A DNA stretch of 64,000 nt from Macrococcoides goetzii (GCF_002742385.2 NZ_MJBI02000002.1:395953-459952); one strand, 5' to 3'. Shown: positions 36,810 through 45,327, numbered from the stretch's first letter. A program made the numbers and translations. The notes: generated from the letters alone by a model not told the origin.

Positions 36810-37964
36810 ATGGTACGTTTAGTAGAAATATTTTTAGTAGCATTAAAACTTGGCGTGACGAGTTTTGGAGGACCAGTTGCGCATCTTGGTTATTTCCGGG
36901 CTGAATATGTCGAGAAAAGAAAGTGGTTAAGTGATAAAGTATATCAGGATCTTGTCAGTCTATGTCAGTTCCTGCCTGGGCCAGCATCGAGTCAGGTCGG
37001 TATCGGTATTGGTTTAATGCGAGGGGGAATACTTGGCGCAATATTAGCCTTTTTAGGATTTACATTGCCATCTGTAATTGTTCTTATTGCTGCGGTTTAT
37101 TTTATGAAATCACTCGATATGGATCTGGATTTTATAAAAGGGTTACTCATCGTTGCAATTGCAATCGTATTGCATGCATTAGTTGGTATGGGTAAGACCA
37201 CTTTAAATAATTTAACAGCAATCATGATCTTTTTACTCAGTTTAGTCACTGCACTTCTATTTCCAACGGCATATACACAAATCTTAATCATTATCGCTTC
37301 CGGATTAATCGGTATGGTCTTGTATAAAGTTGAAACGAAAAAAGAGTCGCCCATCTCGATTCAAGTATCGAAATCAACAAGTATAGCTGCTTTAATAGTG
37401 CTTGTTAGTTTAATGATTGGACTACCGATTATTGCCCAGGTGATTAATAGTGACTGGCTACATATGTTTGACAGATTATTTCGCGGAGGCTTACTGGTGT
37501 TTGGTGGGGGTCATGTCGTACTTCCACTATTACAAAGTGCTTTCGTACCGGACATGACGGATATCGATACATTCCTTGCTGGATATGGCTTGACACAGGC
37601 GATGCCAGGACCACTGTTTACCTTTGGTTCATTTATTGGCGCAAGTTTATTTGGTCTTATGGGTGGACTCGTTGCTATGATAGCAATCTTCTTACCCGCT
37701 TTTTTATTAGTGATCGGTACTTTGCCATTCTGGGCTGTTATTCGTGAACATCGATTGATGAAACAAGCATTAAAAGGAATTAATGCTGGTGTTATCGGTA
37801 TTTTAGGAGCTGCATGGATAAATCCTATTATCATGCATACTGTAACGCATTGGATAGATGTTGTATTTAGTCTAATACTTTTTGTTTTATTATATTTTGT
37901 AAAATTGCCGCCGTGGGTTATCGTAGTGCTCGGTATTATTATTGGAGTTGTATTTTATAGATAA
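36810..37964 (+). CDS. Chromate transporter-family protein (ChrA)
   Basis: A 384-residue membrane protein made of two homologous CHR domains (long-chain type). The first has LKLGVTSFGGPVAHLGYFRAE and LCQFLPGPASSQVGIGIG; the second has LLVFGGGHVVLPLLQ and GLTQAMPGPLFTFGSFIGA. The family exports chromate, but many members lie in strains with no chromate stress, so the native ion is uncertain. ATG follows GAGGTGGG. Confidence 0.9.
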   Translation: MVRLVEIFLVALKLGVTSFGGPVAHLGYFRAEYVEKRKWLSDKVYQDLVSLCQFLPGPASSQVGIGIGLMRGGILGAILAFLGFTLPSVIVLIAAVYFMKSLDMDLDFIKGLLIVAIAIVLHALVGMGKTTLNNLTAIMIFLLSLVTALLFPTAYTQILIIIASGLIGMVLYKVETKKESPISIQVSKSTSIAALIVLVSLMIGLPIIAQVINSDWLHMFDRLFRGGLLVFGGGHVVLPLLQSAFVPDMTDIDTFLAGYGLTQAMPGPLFTFGSFIGASLFGLMGGLVAMIAIFLPAFLLVIGTLPFWAVIREHRLMKQALKGINAGVIGILGAAWINPIIMHTVTHWIDVVFSLILFVLLYFVKLPPWVIVVLGIIIGVVFYR

Positions 37965-37992
37965 GTGCACAATTTATATTGTGTGCTTTTTT
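37965..37992 (+). terminator. Weak terminator after chrA
   Basis: An imperfect stem GCACAAT/ATTGTGTGC is followed by TTTTTTT. Confidence 0.6.
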
Positions 37993-38059
37993 TGTGGTAG
38001 TAGAGTGATTGCTTAAATGATACAATGGGTAAGTAATTTACAAAGAAAAAGGTGACAAC

Positions 38060-38590
38060 ATGAGATTTACCTGGGCAGATAGTCATCCATTGATGGCCGA
38101 ATATTATGATAATGAATGGGGTATTGCATCACATGATGATACGTATCTCTTTGAAATGCTTGTGCTTGAAGGGATGCAGGCAGGTCTTTCATGGCTGACA
38201 ATATTGAAACGCAGGGAAGGCATGCGTGCTGCACTCGATCAATTTGATTATCATAAAATCGCGAATTATAATGCAGATGATTTTAATCGGCTGATGAAGT
38301 CAGATGCGATGATTAAAAATAAATTAAAGATTAGCAGTATCATTAATAATGCGCAGAAGTTTATCGAGGTTCAGCAGGAGTTTGGTAGTTTTGATCGATA
38401 CATATGGTCATTTACAGACTTTAAACCCATGATTACATATTTTGAAAATGAAAGTTTAGTGCCTGCAGATAACGTTTTATCTCAACAAATTAGTAAAGAT
38501 TTGAAGAAACGTGGATTTAAATTTGTCGGGCCGGTAATAATTTATGGATTTTTAGGTGCAATAGGTATCATTCAAGATCGATTACGTTAA
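38060..38590 (+). CDS. DNA-3-methyladenine glycosylase I-like protein lacking zinc ligands
   Basis: A 176-residue Tag-family base-excision enzyme. The active region LEGMQAGLSWLTILKRRE has the conserved Glu37 and Trp45, and LKKRGFKFVGPVIIYGFLGAIG is the C-terminal helix-hairpin-helix region. The four residues of the Tag zinc snap are replaced: Cys to Phe3, His to Tyr16, His to Arg174, and the final Cys is absent. It is therefore either a zinc-independent Tag or a diverged paralogue. ATG follows AAAAGGTG. A methyltransferase gene follows 11 bases later. Confidence 0.85.
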   Translation: MRFTWADSHPLMAEYYDNEWGIASHDDTYLFEMLVLEGMQAGLSWLTILKRREGMRAALDQFDYHKIANYNADDFNRLMKSDAMIKNKLKISSIINNAQKFIEVQQEFGSFDRYIWSFTDFKPMITYFENESLVPADNVLSQQISKDLKKRGFKFVGPVIIYGFLGAIGIIQDRLR

Positions 38591-38601
38591 AGAGGTGTTA
38601 T

Positions 38602-39360
38602 ATGGATAGTAAAGAACTTTTTAGTGAAAAAGTAGAACAATATCGGAATTCCAGACCTAAATATGCGTGTGCCTTAATGGATGATATGAAAGAAACTTTT
38701 TCAATTGAGGAAACGACAACGATTGCTGATATCGGTGCGGGGACTGGTATATTCACTGAATTATTACTGGATCTAGGCGCAAAAGTTATTGCGATTGAAC
38801 CAAATAGCGCGATGGCGGCACAACTTCGCCTGGCATTAAAGTGTAAAGAACTTGAAATACATGAACGACCAGCAGAAAGTACAGAAATTCAATCTGGAAC
38901 AGTTGATATGATTACTGCAGCACAAAGCTTTCACTGGTTTGAACACGCTGCGTTTAAAGCAGAATGCAGAAGAATATTAAAAGGGAATGGCCCGGTTTGT
39001 CTCGTCTGGAATACGCGTATAGAAGAAGCACCGATTAATGTAAAGACCGCAGAAATTTATTCAGCGTTCTGTCCAAACTTTAAAGGATTTATCGGTTATG
39101 GTGGCGGGGTACAGTATTCTGAAGAAAGTATCTCAGATTTCTTTGAAGGTCAATATGAAAAGCAGTCATATCAGTTTCCATTGACATATGACAAGCAAGG
39201 ATTTATCGATCGAGCGTTATCCGCATCGTATGCTTTAGTGGAAGGCGATAGACAATATAATACGTTTTTAGAAAAGCTAGCGCACCTGTTTGATGCGTTC
39301 GCTGAAGATGGCAAGATTACAGTACCAAATGAATCAGTGCTCTATTACGGAACAATATAA
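38602..39360 (+). CDS. Class I SAM-dependent methyltransferase
   Basis: A 252-residue methyltransferase. SAM motif I is IADIGAGTGIF (about 41-51), followed by AIEPN and AAQSFHWF, a motif of the 'SAM-dependent methyltransferase, YcgJ/UbiE-like' set. It follows the Tag-like gene closely and is probably co-transcribed. The substrate is unknown. ATG follows AGAGGTG. Confidence 0.82.
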   Translation: MDSKELFSEKVEQYRNSRPKYACALMDDMKETFSIEETTTIADIGAGTGIFTELLLDLGAKVIAIEPNSAMAAQLRLALKCKELEIHERPAESTEIQSGTVDMITAAQSFHWFEHAAFKAECRRILKGNGPVCLVWNTRIEEAPINVKTAEIYSAFCPNFKGFIGYGGGVQYSEESISDFFEGQYEKQSYQFPLTYDKQGFIDRALSASYALVEGDRQYNTFLEKLAHLFDAFAEDGKITVPNESVLYYGTI

Positions 39361-39390
39361 ATTTACCTCTAATATTTATAATAAAAAATA

Positions 39391-39435
39391 AACACACTTT
39401 ATCAGTTCAATAGATAAAGTGTGTTCGCTTTTTGT
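39391..39435. terminator. Bidirectional terminator
   Basis: A perfect 13-bp stem AACACACTTTATC/GATAAAGTGTGTT lies between convergent genes and is flanked by A and T tracts. Confidence 0.9.
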
Positions 39436-39454
39436 TATTTTGTTCTGACGAAAA

Positions 39455-40588
39455 TTAATCTCTCTTTATGGACACAGCTAATCCTAAGCAGATGATCGCA
39501 AATAGAATTGATAAATAAGGCGCAACAGATAGAGAGAATGTTTCTACAATAATGCCACCGATTAACGCACCAAATCCGATACCCGCGTTTAGTGCTGACA
39601 TGTTCCATGCCATGATAGCGCTTGAATCACCTTCAACTTGTTTGATGATACCGATTTGAATGGCTGGGTTTGTTCCCCATTCAAAGATATTCCACGCAAG
39701 CATCACGAATAGCAAGGCAAAGTAATATGGTAAAGCGATATTAAAGAAAAATAATGATAGCGTAAATACAGATAATGCAATGATTAACCATTGTTTACTG
39801 CCAATCTTATCTGCCATCATCCCACCTAAACTCGTTCCGGCAATACTCCCTAAACCACAAACGAATAATAGAATAGAGACGTGTTGTAGCGTATACCCAT
39901 GACTGATCATTAACGGACTAATATAAGTAAACACGATATAGTTTGAAGCTAAAATAAAGAATGTGATACCGATATATTTTGCAGCTTCTTTCGGATACAG
40001 TAATTTTGAATGTTTGTTTTGATCTTCTGTCTGTAGATTAATTTTATTTGGTAACTGAAACATTAAAAGAATAGATGCAATAATACTCACGATTACAATC
40101 ATCCAGAATGTCGCACGCCAACCGAACATTTCACCGATTTTAGTGCCAAGAGGTACACCAAATACATTAGCCCCACTAAATCCGATGTATACAAGACCTA
40201 ACATTTTCCCGCGTACTTCAGGTCTGCTTAATACTACGGTTAAAGCTAATAATTTCACGACAATGATACTCGATGCAGCAGAAGCGATAATACGACCAAT
40301 AACGATGACGGTAAATGTGTCCCCAACTGCGTTAATCGTGTTACCGATAACAAAGATTATCATACTGATGAGCAATACCCATTTCGGGTTATATTTTTCG
40401 GTAAGCTTCACGAGAATTGGACCACAAATAGCAACCGTAAAAGCATAGATAGTGACTAATTGTCCGGTCAGTGATTGATTAATATTTAAATCGTCACTGA
40501 TTAGTGTTAAGATACCTGCAACTACCAGTTCTACCATTCCAACAACAAAGATACTAAGTATAAAAGTAAATAATTTAAGACGTGTCAT
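39455..40588 (-). CDS. MFS transporter (AraJ/sugar-efflux-like)
   Basis: A 377-residue protein with about 12 membrane helices. It opens MTRLKLFTFILSIFVVGMVELVVAG with the loop LNINQSLTGQLV and the GPILVKLTEKYNPKWVL motif, like AraJ, YdhP and other DHA1 exporters. Substrate unknown. A longer frame exists upstream, but the ATG at 40588 follows AAAGGATC and is preferred. It diverges from a small peptide gene. Confidence 0.83.
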   Translation of the reverse strand: MTRLKLFTFILSIFVVGMVELVVAGILTLISDDLNINQSLTGQLVTIYAFTVAICGPILVKLTEKYNPKWVLLISMIIFVIGNTINAVGDTFTVIVIGRIIASAASSIIVVKLLALTVVLSRPEVRGKMLGLVYIGFSGANVFGVPLGTKIGEMFGWRATFWMIVIVSIIASILLMFQLPNKINLQTEDQNKHSKLLYPKEAAKYIGITFFILASNYIVFTYISPLMISHGYTLQHVSILLFVCGLGSIAGTSLGGMMADKIGSKQWLIIALSVFTLSLFFFNIALPYYFALLFVMLAWNIFEWGTNPAIQIGIIKQVEGDSSAIMAWNMSALNAGIGFGALIGGIIVETFSLSVAPYLSILFAIICLGLAVSIKRD

Positions 40589-40710
40589 AATAGATCCTTT
40601 CAATATAGCTTGCATTAGAAATTATATCAGTAAAAATAAAAAAGTACATCTTTATGTTATCAGATGAATAATTATGATAAACACTATACAATAAAAGAGA
40701 GGTGAGCATC

Positions 40711-40812
40711 ATGGGAGCGATACTATCATTTATTGGCGATATATTTGCAGCAATTGCGACAAGTCTTTTACAACAAACAAAACAAGGTGAGGAGCATGAC
40801 AATGAATTATAA
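40711..40812 (+). CDS. Small amphipathic peptide (33 residues) overlapping the TPR gene
   Basis: A short open frame beginning MGAILSFIGDIFAAIATSLL and ending in an acidic tail. ATG is five bases after GAGGTGAG, an excellent ribosome-binding site. Residues 1-20 form an amphipathic helix on a helical wheel: Ile4, Leu5, Ile8, Ile11, Phe12, Ile15 and Leu19 on one face, Ser6, Asp10, Thr17 and Gln21 on the other. It overlaps the TPR gene start by 11 bases, so the two may be translated together. It could be a phenol-soluble-modulin-like or signalling peptide; function unproven. Confidence 0.55.
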   Translation: MGAILSFIGDIFAAIATSLLQQTKQGEEHDNEL

Positions 40813-41431
40813 TGAACAAATCGATTTAGTATTTGAACAGTTTGAGAATGGTGATATTGAAGAAGCGACAAAGTTATTACAGGAAATAGGAAATCATATC
40901 AATCCAGGTGATGAAGATTACGCGGACTATCAATTAAATGCGGCATATATTTATGCAGCAGATAATCATTTTGATAAAGCACGCGAATCATTAAATAACT
41001 TATTAAATTCTGAAGATGCAGAAGAACAACAAATGGCATATCATCAATTAGGATTAGTAGAAAGAATGGATGCAGAGTTCGATCAGTCGATTGCATACTT
41101 TAAGAAAGAAGCTGAATTGATTGATGCTAACTTTAGTGATGATACGATTAAACAATCTGTAAATTTATACGAGTTAGGATATGTACAATTATTAAATAAT
41201 CAATATGATGAGGGAAAAGCGTCACTTGAAGCATCTTTAAAATTAGCTGAACAGTCAGAAGATGATTTAAGTATTGCGATTTCTAACCGTGCATTAGGTG
41301 AATTATATGCTGCACAGGAAGAGATGGATAAAGCTAAATCTTACTTCACTGAAGCGAAACGCTATTTCCGTAAAGATGGCGATGATATGGGCGTTGCTGA
41401 AATTGAAGCTTTAGAAGCGGCAATTTTCTAA
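40802..41431 (+). CDS. TPR-repeat protein
   Basis: A 209-residue all-helical protein built of tetratricopeptide repeats: GNHINPGDEDYADYQLNAAYIYA, MAYHQLGLVERMDAEFDQSIAYF, YELGYVQLLNNQYDEGKASL and ALGELYAAQEEMDKAKSYF are four recognisable units. It is cytoplasmic. The ATG 40802 lies seven bases after GAGGAG, inside the end of the upstream peptide gene. The pairing of a secreted-looking peptide and a TPR protein recalls Rap-Phr systems, but the order is reversed and this is only an analogy. Confidence 0.85.
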   Translation: MNYNEQIDLVFEQFENGDIEEATKLLQEIGNHINPGDEDYADYQLNAAYIYAADNHFDKARESLNNLLNSEDAEEQQMAYHQLGLVERMDAEFDQSIAYFKKEAELIDANFSDDTIKQSVNLYELGYVQLLNNQYDEGKASLEASLKLAEQSEDDLSIAISNRALGELYAAQEEMDKAKSYFTEAKRYFRKDGDDMGVAEIEALEAAIF

Positions 41432-41511
41432 AAATTCATTGTCAAAAGCATTATAAAAGGTCATAATGATAATGAAAGGGTTTTCATAATGGTTGACGAG
41501 GAGTGATTGGC

Positions 41512-42012
41512 ATGATTCAGGAACTAACAAAAGAACAACTTCAAGACGCTGTGGATCGAATTGCTGAGATTTATTTAACAAATTTCGAAGATGCGAGAAG
41601 CCATAAAGAAATGGTTGCAAATATTTTAAAATACAGTGAAACACCAGGATTTAAAGCATTGATTAGTCATCAGTTTGGTAATATCAATGGTTATTTATAT
41701 GGCTATACGAGTGAAAGTAAACAATTTTATCGTGAATTAATCGATCGATATTTAACAGCTGATGAGAAAGAAAAATTAAATGGTGCATTTGAGATTCTTT
41801 CAATCGCCGTCGATAAGAGTAGTAAGCATAGTGGTATAGGAACGAAGTTACTTGCAGCACTTCCTGCAGGTAAATATTATTTAACAAGTGATGTACATGA
41901 TATCGTTGCGAACACATTCTACTATAAGAATGATTGGCAACTGCTAAAAGGTAATATGCATCTACATCCAAGTATCCCTGATAAAAATTTATATTACAAA
42001 GAAGTAAAATAA
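41512..42012 (+). CDS. GNAT-family N-acetyltransferase
   Basis: A 166-residue protein with the GNAT core FEILSIAVDKSSKHSGIGTKLLAAL, whose HSGIGTK is the acetyl-CoA loop, and a C-terminal NTFYYKNDWQLL. It is cytoplasmic. A GTG three codons upstream directly abuts the GAGGAG box, so ATG at 41512 is preferred. The substrate is unknown. A strong terminator follows. Confidence 0.78.
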   Translation: MIQELTKEQLQDAVDRIAEIYLTNFEDARSHKEMVANILKYSETPGFKALISHQFGNINGYLYGYTSESKQFYRELIDRYLTADEKEKLNGAFEILSIAVDKSSKHSGIGTKLLAALPAGKYYLTSDVHDIVANTFYYKNDWQLLKGNMHLHPSIPDKNLYYKEVK

Positions 42013-42018
42013 AACTGG

Positions 42019-42052
42019 ATACCCAATCGACATTATCGATTGGGTATTTTTA
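42019..42052 (+). terminator. Rho-independent terminator
   Basis: A perfect 12-bp stem ATACCCAATCGA/TCGATTGGGTAT is followed by TTTTT. Confidence 0.92.
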
Positions 42053-42172
42053 CGGCAAATATTATTAGAATATTCGAAAAAATGAATGTATTGAAATAGC
42101 ATTTACACGTTAAAAATAGTGTGTTAATGTATAAATATTAATTTTTGTGTATAAAAAGTATGGAGGAAAGTA

Positions 42173-43519
42173 ATGGAACAATATGATAAGAAGATCTGGA
42201 AGATAGGTCAACTGAAATTTATTATTTTAAGTATTATCGGGATATTTTTATTTTTAACACCGCTTGAAGTAGATGGAGAAACAAGTCTACCGGTAGCTGT
42301 ACTTGCGCAATGGTTTTTGAAATTTTTAGGGAAATCAACACCGACGATTATTTATATCGTTATTATGTTATCTGTTTTATGTACGTTTTACTGTAGTTTC
42401 ATCAGAAAGCCGAAATCGTCTTATTTCAATACTTTATTTAATGTGAACTGGATCTGGTTTACGGTGCGTCTATTGGGCGCGATATTTGCAACAATTGTTT
42501 ATTTCAAAATGAATATACCGTATGTTGATACAGAAAATACTGGTCAATTAATCTATGGTGGATTATTACCGACATTAATCGCAGTCTTTTTATTTGCTGG
42601 TCTATTCTTACCGTTTCTGATGGATTACGGATTATTAGAATTTTTAGGACCGATGTTCTCAAAAGTAATGCGTCCGTTATTTACATTACCAGGACGTTCT
42701 GCAGTAGATAACTTAGCGTCATTTATTGGAGATGGAACAGTAGGTGTAATGATTACGTCGAAACAGTATGAAGAAAACTTTTTTACACGACGTGAAGCCA
42801 CTGTTATTGCAACATCATTCTCGGTCGTATCCATTACATTCGCAATTGTCGTATGTAAGCAAGTTGATTTAATGAACCATTTCTTCGCCTTTTATGGGAC
42901 GGTTATCGTATCGTGTTTAATCGCAGCGATGATTATGCCACGTATCTGGCCATTATCTAAAGTACCTGATCATTATGCGAATGGAAGTACAGAAATTATT
43001 GATGAAACAACGCCAGATGGTCATACGATTGTGAGTTATGGATATCACAATGCGACAGTTAAAGCAATTAAAGCACCAGGATGGAAGCTGTTCTGGTTAT
43101 CAGGGGTGAAGACTGTTGGGGATATGTGGTTTGCCGTATTACCTGTCGTAATGGCAATTGGTACGCTCGCAACAATCGTTGCAGAACATACAAAGTTCTT
43201 TGATTATCTTGGATTACCATTTGTACCAATTCTACAATTGCTGCAAATTCCTGAAGCATATGCAGCATCTAAAACAATATTAATCGGATTTGCAGATATG
43301 TTCTTACCATCTATTTTAATATCAGATGTGAAGTCGGATATAACACGCTTTATCATTGGTGCACTCAGTATTTCTCAATTAATCTACTTATCTGAAGTAG
43401 GTGGGGTTATTCTTGGGTCTAAAATTCCGGTCAGCTTACCGAAGCTATTTGTTATCTTCCTGATGAGAACGATAATATGTCTGCCAATTATAACGCTTAT
43501 GGCACATTTAATCTTCTAA
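42173..43519 (+). CDS. YjiH-family membrane protein with nucleoside-recognition (gate) domain
   Basis: A 448-residue membrane protein with about ten helices. It has the gate-domain signatures GRSAVDNLASFIGDGTVGVMITSK and GFADMFLPSILISDVKSDITRFI as in YjiH/nucleoside-transporter-like proteins. Its substrate is unknown. ATG follows TATGGAGGAAAG. The 160-bp leader (42056-42172) is AT-rich with no site I can name. Confidence 0.83.
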   Translation: MEQYDKKIWKIGQLKFIILSIIGIFLFLTPLEVDGETSLPVAVLAQWFLKFLGKSTPTIIYIVIMLSVLCTFYCSFIRKPKSSYFNTLFNVNWIWFTVRLLGAIFATIVYFKMNIPYVDTENTGQLIYGGLLPTLIAVFLFAGLFLPFLMDYGLLEFLGPMFSKVMRPLFTLPGRSAVDNLASFIGDGTVGVMITSKQYEENFFTRREATVIATSFSVVSITFAIVVCKQVDLMNHFFAFYGTVIVSCLIAAMIMPRIWPLSKVPDHYANGSTEIIDETTPDGHTIVSYGYHNATVKAIKAPGWKLFWLSGVKTVGDMWFAVLPVVMAIGTLATIVAEHTKFFDYLGLPFVPILQLLQIPEAYAASKTILIGFADMFLPSILISDVKSDITRFIIGALSISQLIYLSEVGGVILGSKIPVSLPKLFVIFLMRTIICLPIITLMAHLIF

Positions 43520-43530
43520 GGCATAAAATC

Positions 43531-43567
43531 AAGCCCGAACTGTTTAAGTAGTTCGGGCTTCTTTTTC
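43531..43567. terminator. Bidirectional terminator
   Basis: A perfect 11-bp stem AAGCCCGAACT/AGTTCGGGCTT lies between convergent genes. Confidence 0.92.
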
Positions 43568-43865
43568 ATAAACATTCATATATTTCTACCGACTCAAGTG
43601 TATGTTTAATATCATCTGCAAACCAAATGGCATTCCAATCATCCTTACTACGTTCAAATGCTGTACGAGCTTCGTAATCAGCGACTGAATTGTAGAAAAT
43701 ATCTAGTACGATTGTCGTAGTTGTGTCTTTTGTTTGTCTATACATTTTAATATCGGTACTCGACGGTGTTGAATTAAATTTAGGATCCGCAGATGCCTGA
43801 AACTTATGCATCAGTTCAGGTAGATATTCATTTTTAGTTGTGTAAGTGAATACAACTTTAATCAT
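43566..43865 (-). CDS. Dimeric alpha-beta barrel protein (antibiotic monooxygenase-like)
   Basis: A 99-residue protein with the small dimeric ferredoxin-like fold of the antibiotic biosynthesis monooxygenase group: strand IKVVFTYTTK, helix, strand TTTIVLDIFYNSVADYEAR. No catalytic residues are evident. It is the last gene of the SDR operon and overlaps the IsdG-like gene by four bases (ATGA). Confidence 0.7.
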   Translation of the reverse strand: MIKVVFTYTTKNEYLPELMHKFQASADPKFNSTPSSTDIKMYRQTKDTTTTIVLDIFYNSVADYEARTAFERSKDDWNAIWFADDIKHTLESVEIYECL

Positions 43866-44188
43866 TTACTAACCTCTGTTTCAAGTTTTGCAATTACTAT
43901 CTCTGAACCTAGCATTGGTGATTCCTGTTTCTCAGATTCTGACTTATTACCACGTTGTGCGTGTGCTTTTTTAAATGCATCACTTGTTTTCCATGCTTCG
44001 AAATCTTCTAAAGTTTCCCACCATGTGTTTACATGTAGTTCGTCATATTCTTCTAAATTCTGAATTGACCAAGTTTCGATTTTAGTAAATCCTTTTAGCT
44101 TTGTAATGTCGCCACCTTTAGTAAACATTGGTGCCATTTTTTCTGCAAAGCCTTTTTTCATCTTAATTCTGTTTGTTACGATATACAT
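43862..44188 (-). CDS. IsdG/HmoA-like haem-degrading monooxygenase
   Basis: A 108-residue protein whose catalytic triad can be aligned with staphylococcal IsdG/IsdI: Asn6 (TNR), Trp66 (FEAWKTS) and His76 (FKKAHA), one position earlier than in IsdG. This family opens the haem ring to release iron using a reductant. It lies in an SDR operon, not beside isd transport genes. ATG follows AAGGAGGT. Confidence 0.82.
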   Translation of the reverse strand: MYIVTNRIKMKKGFAEKMAPMFTKGGDITKLKGFTKIETWSIQNLEEYDELHVNTWWETLEDFEAWKTSDAFKKAHAQRGNKSESEKQESPMLGSEIVIAKLETEVSK

Positions 44189-44200
44189 TATTTTACCTCC

Positions 44201-44917
44201 TTATTTTTTAACTGGGTTTGTGGCCCAGATTTGATTTTGTTTAACAAATGTACGTCGATTTAATTTTAATTGGCTCACAATAACCTCAGCAATATCTTCA
44301 GGGTGCGTCATTGATTCAGGTTCAAGTGACGGTTCACCGATTAAGTCGGTTAGCACTGCTGAAGGATGAATTAGAAATGTGCGAATATTATGCGGACGCA
44401 TTTCTCGCATAAAGCTATCAGACATACCAGAAAGTGCAAATTTAGTAGCTGAATAAGCACTTGAATTAGCATTTGCATTCACTGCGGACATAGAGCTCAT
44501 ATTAACGATATCGCCTTGACCTTGTTTAATCATGACTGGTGCTACTTCCTGCATAAAGCGGAATGGACCATATACATTTGTCTGAATAAGTTCATCTAAT
44601 AACGCTTCTGATGTTTCTAAGAAAGGTGCATTTTTCATTACGCCTGCGTTATTTACTAATATGTCAATATGGTCAAATGTTTCAAGCACATGTGCGACAC
44701 ATGATTTTATATCTTCTGCATTTTTATTATCACAAACAATCGCAGTCGTATCGATCTCGTATTGATCGAGTGTTGTAATAGCTGATTCTAACTTATCGAA
44801 ATTACGTCCGGTGATTGCAATATTTACGCCTTCCTGAGCTAAAGCTTTCGCAATTTCAAGACCGATACCACTAGAACCACCTGTAATTAAAGCCACTTTT
44901 CCTTTTAATTGTTCCAT
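44201..44917 (-). CDS. Short-chain dehydrogenase/reductase
   Basis: A 238-residue SDR. The nucleotide motif TGGSSGIG is at 12-19, NNAG lies near 90 and the catalytic Ser-Tyr-Lys in MSSMSAVN and YSATKF. It uses NAD(P)H on an unknown carbonyl. It is the first gene of a three-gene operon with the IsdG-like and ABM-like proteins, so it could supply reductant; that is inference. ATG follows AAAGGAGG. Confidence 0.9.
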   Translation of the reverse strand: MEQLKGKVALITGGSSGIGLEIAKALAQEGVNIAITGRNFDKLESAITTLDQYEIDTTAIVCDNKNAEDIKSCVAHVLETFDHIDILVNNAGVMKNAPFLETSEALLDELIQTNVYGPFRFMQEVAPVMIKQGQGDIVNMSSMSAVNANANSSAYSATKFALSGMSDSFMREMRPHNIRTFLIHPSAVLTDLIGEPSLEPESMTHPEDIAEVIVSQLKLNRRTFVKQNQIWATNPVKK

Positions 44918-44979
44918 TGTATTGCCTCCTTTATCTTCACGTTTATAGTAACAAAATTAGGCGAAGGGAGGATAGTAAT

Positions 44980-45093
44980 ATGAATGAAGATGCTTATTAT
45001 AGAAGGTATGTGGTGGAAATGGTACTGGTGTATATCATCTTTTCCGGATACGCGTACTATCCGGCAAAGACGGGCGAAAAATATGTGAGTTAG
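44980..45093 (+). CDS. Possible 37-residue peptide ending in the repeat array
   Basis: An open frame starts with ATG eight bases after GGGAGG and reads MNEDAYYRRYVVEMVLVYII before running into the first 62-bp repeat unit, which encodes its C-terminus. The good ribosome-binding site supports translation, but length and low complexity make this tentative. It may be a remnant of a gene whose end was replaced by the repeats. Confidence 0.35.
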   Translation: MNEDAYYRRYVVEMVLVYIIFSGYAYYPAKTGEKYVS

Positions 45094-45270
45094 ATGTCAT
45101 CTTTTCCGGATACGCGTACTATCCGGAAAAGACGGGTGAAAAATATGTGAGAGATGAGTCATCATTTCCGGATACTCATATTATCCGGAAAAGACGGGTG
45201 AAAAATATGTGAGAGATGAGTCATCATTTCCGGATACTCATATTATCCGGCAAAGACGGGCGAAAAATAT
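45041..45270. repeat. 62-bp tandem repeat array with strong palindromes
   Basis: TTTCCGGATA recurs at 45041, 45103, 45165 and 45227, an exact 62-bp period over almost four units. Each unit starts with a hairpin, TTTCCGGATA and TATCCGGAAA around a 7-nt loop (CGCGTAC in units 1-2, CTCATAT in units 3-4), then a conserved GACGGGTGAAAAATAT block. This fills most of the gene-free stretch 44918-45327. Confidence 0.92.
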
Positions 45271-45282
45271 AATACAAAGAAA

Positions 45283-45314
45283 CATAAAAAGAGGCCGTAT
45301 ATAAACCCGGCCTC
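45283..45314 (-). terminator. Terminator of the SunI-like gene
   Basis: The stem GAGGCCG/CGGCCTC is followed on the minus strand by TTTTTATG. Confidence 0.75.
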
Positions 45315-45327
45315 CATCGTATTACAA

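Noticed and set aside
41461..41490. A Fur-box-like stretch (ATAATGATAATGA) before the GNAT gene
   Set aside because: Only about half of the 19-bp Fur consensus matches and the region is very AT-rich, so chance is likely.
42056..42172. ArgR-box or riboswitch in the yjiH leader
   Set aside because: Only short AT-rich partial matches; no conserved fold or terminator hairpin is visible.
45041..45270. Possible CRISPR array
   Set aside because: The whole 62-bp unit is conserved, with no variable spacers, and no cas genes are present.
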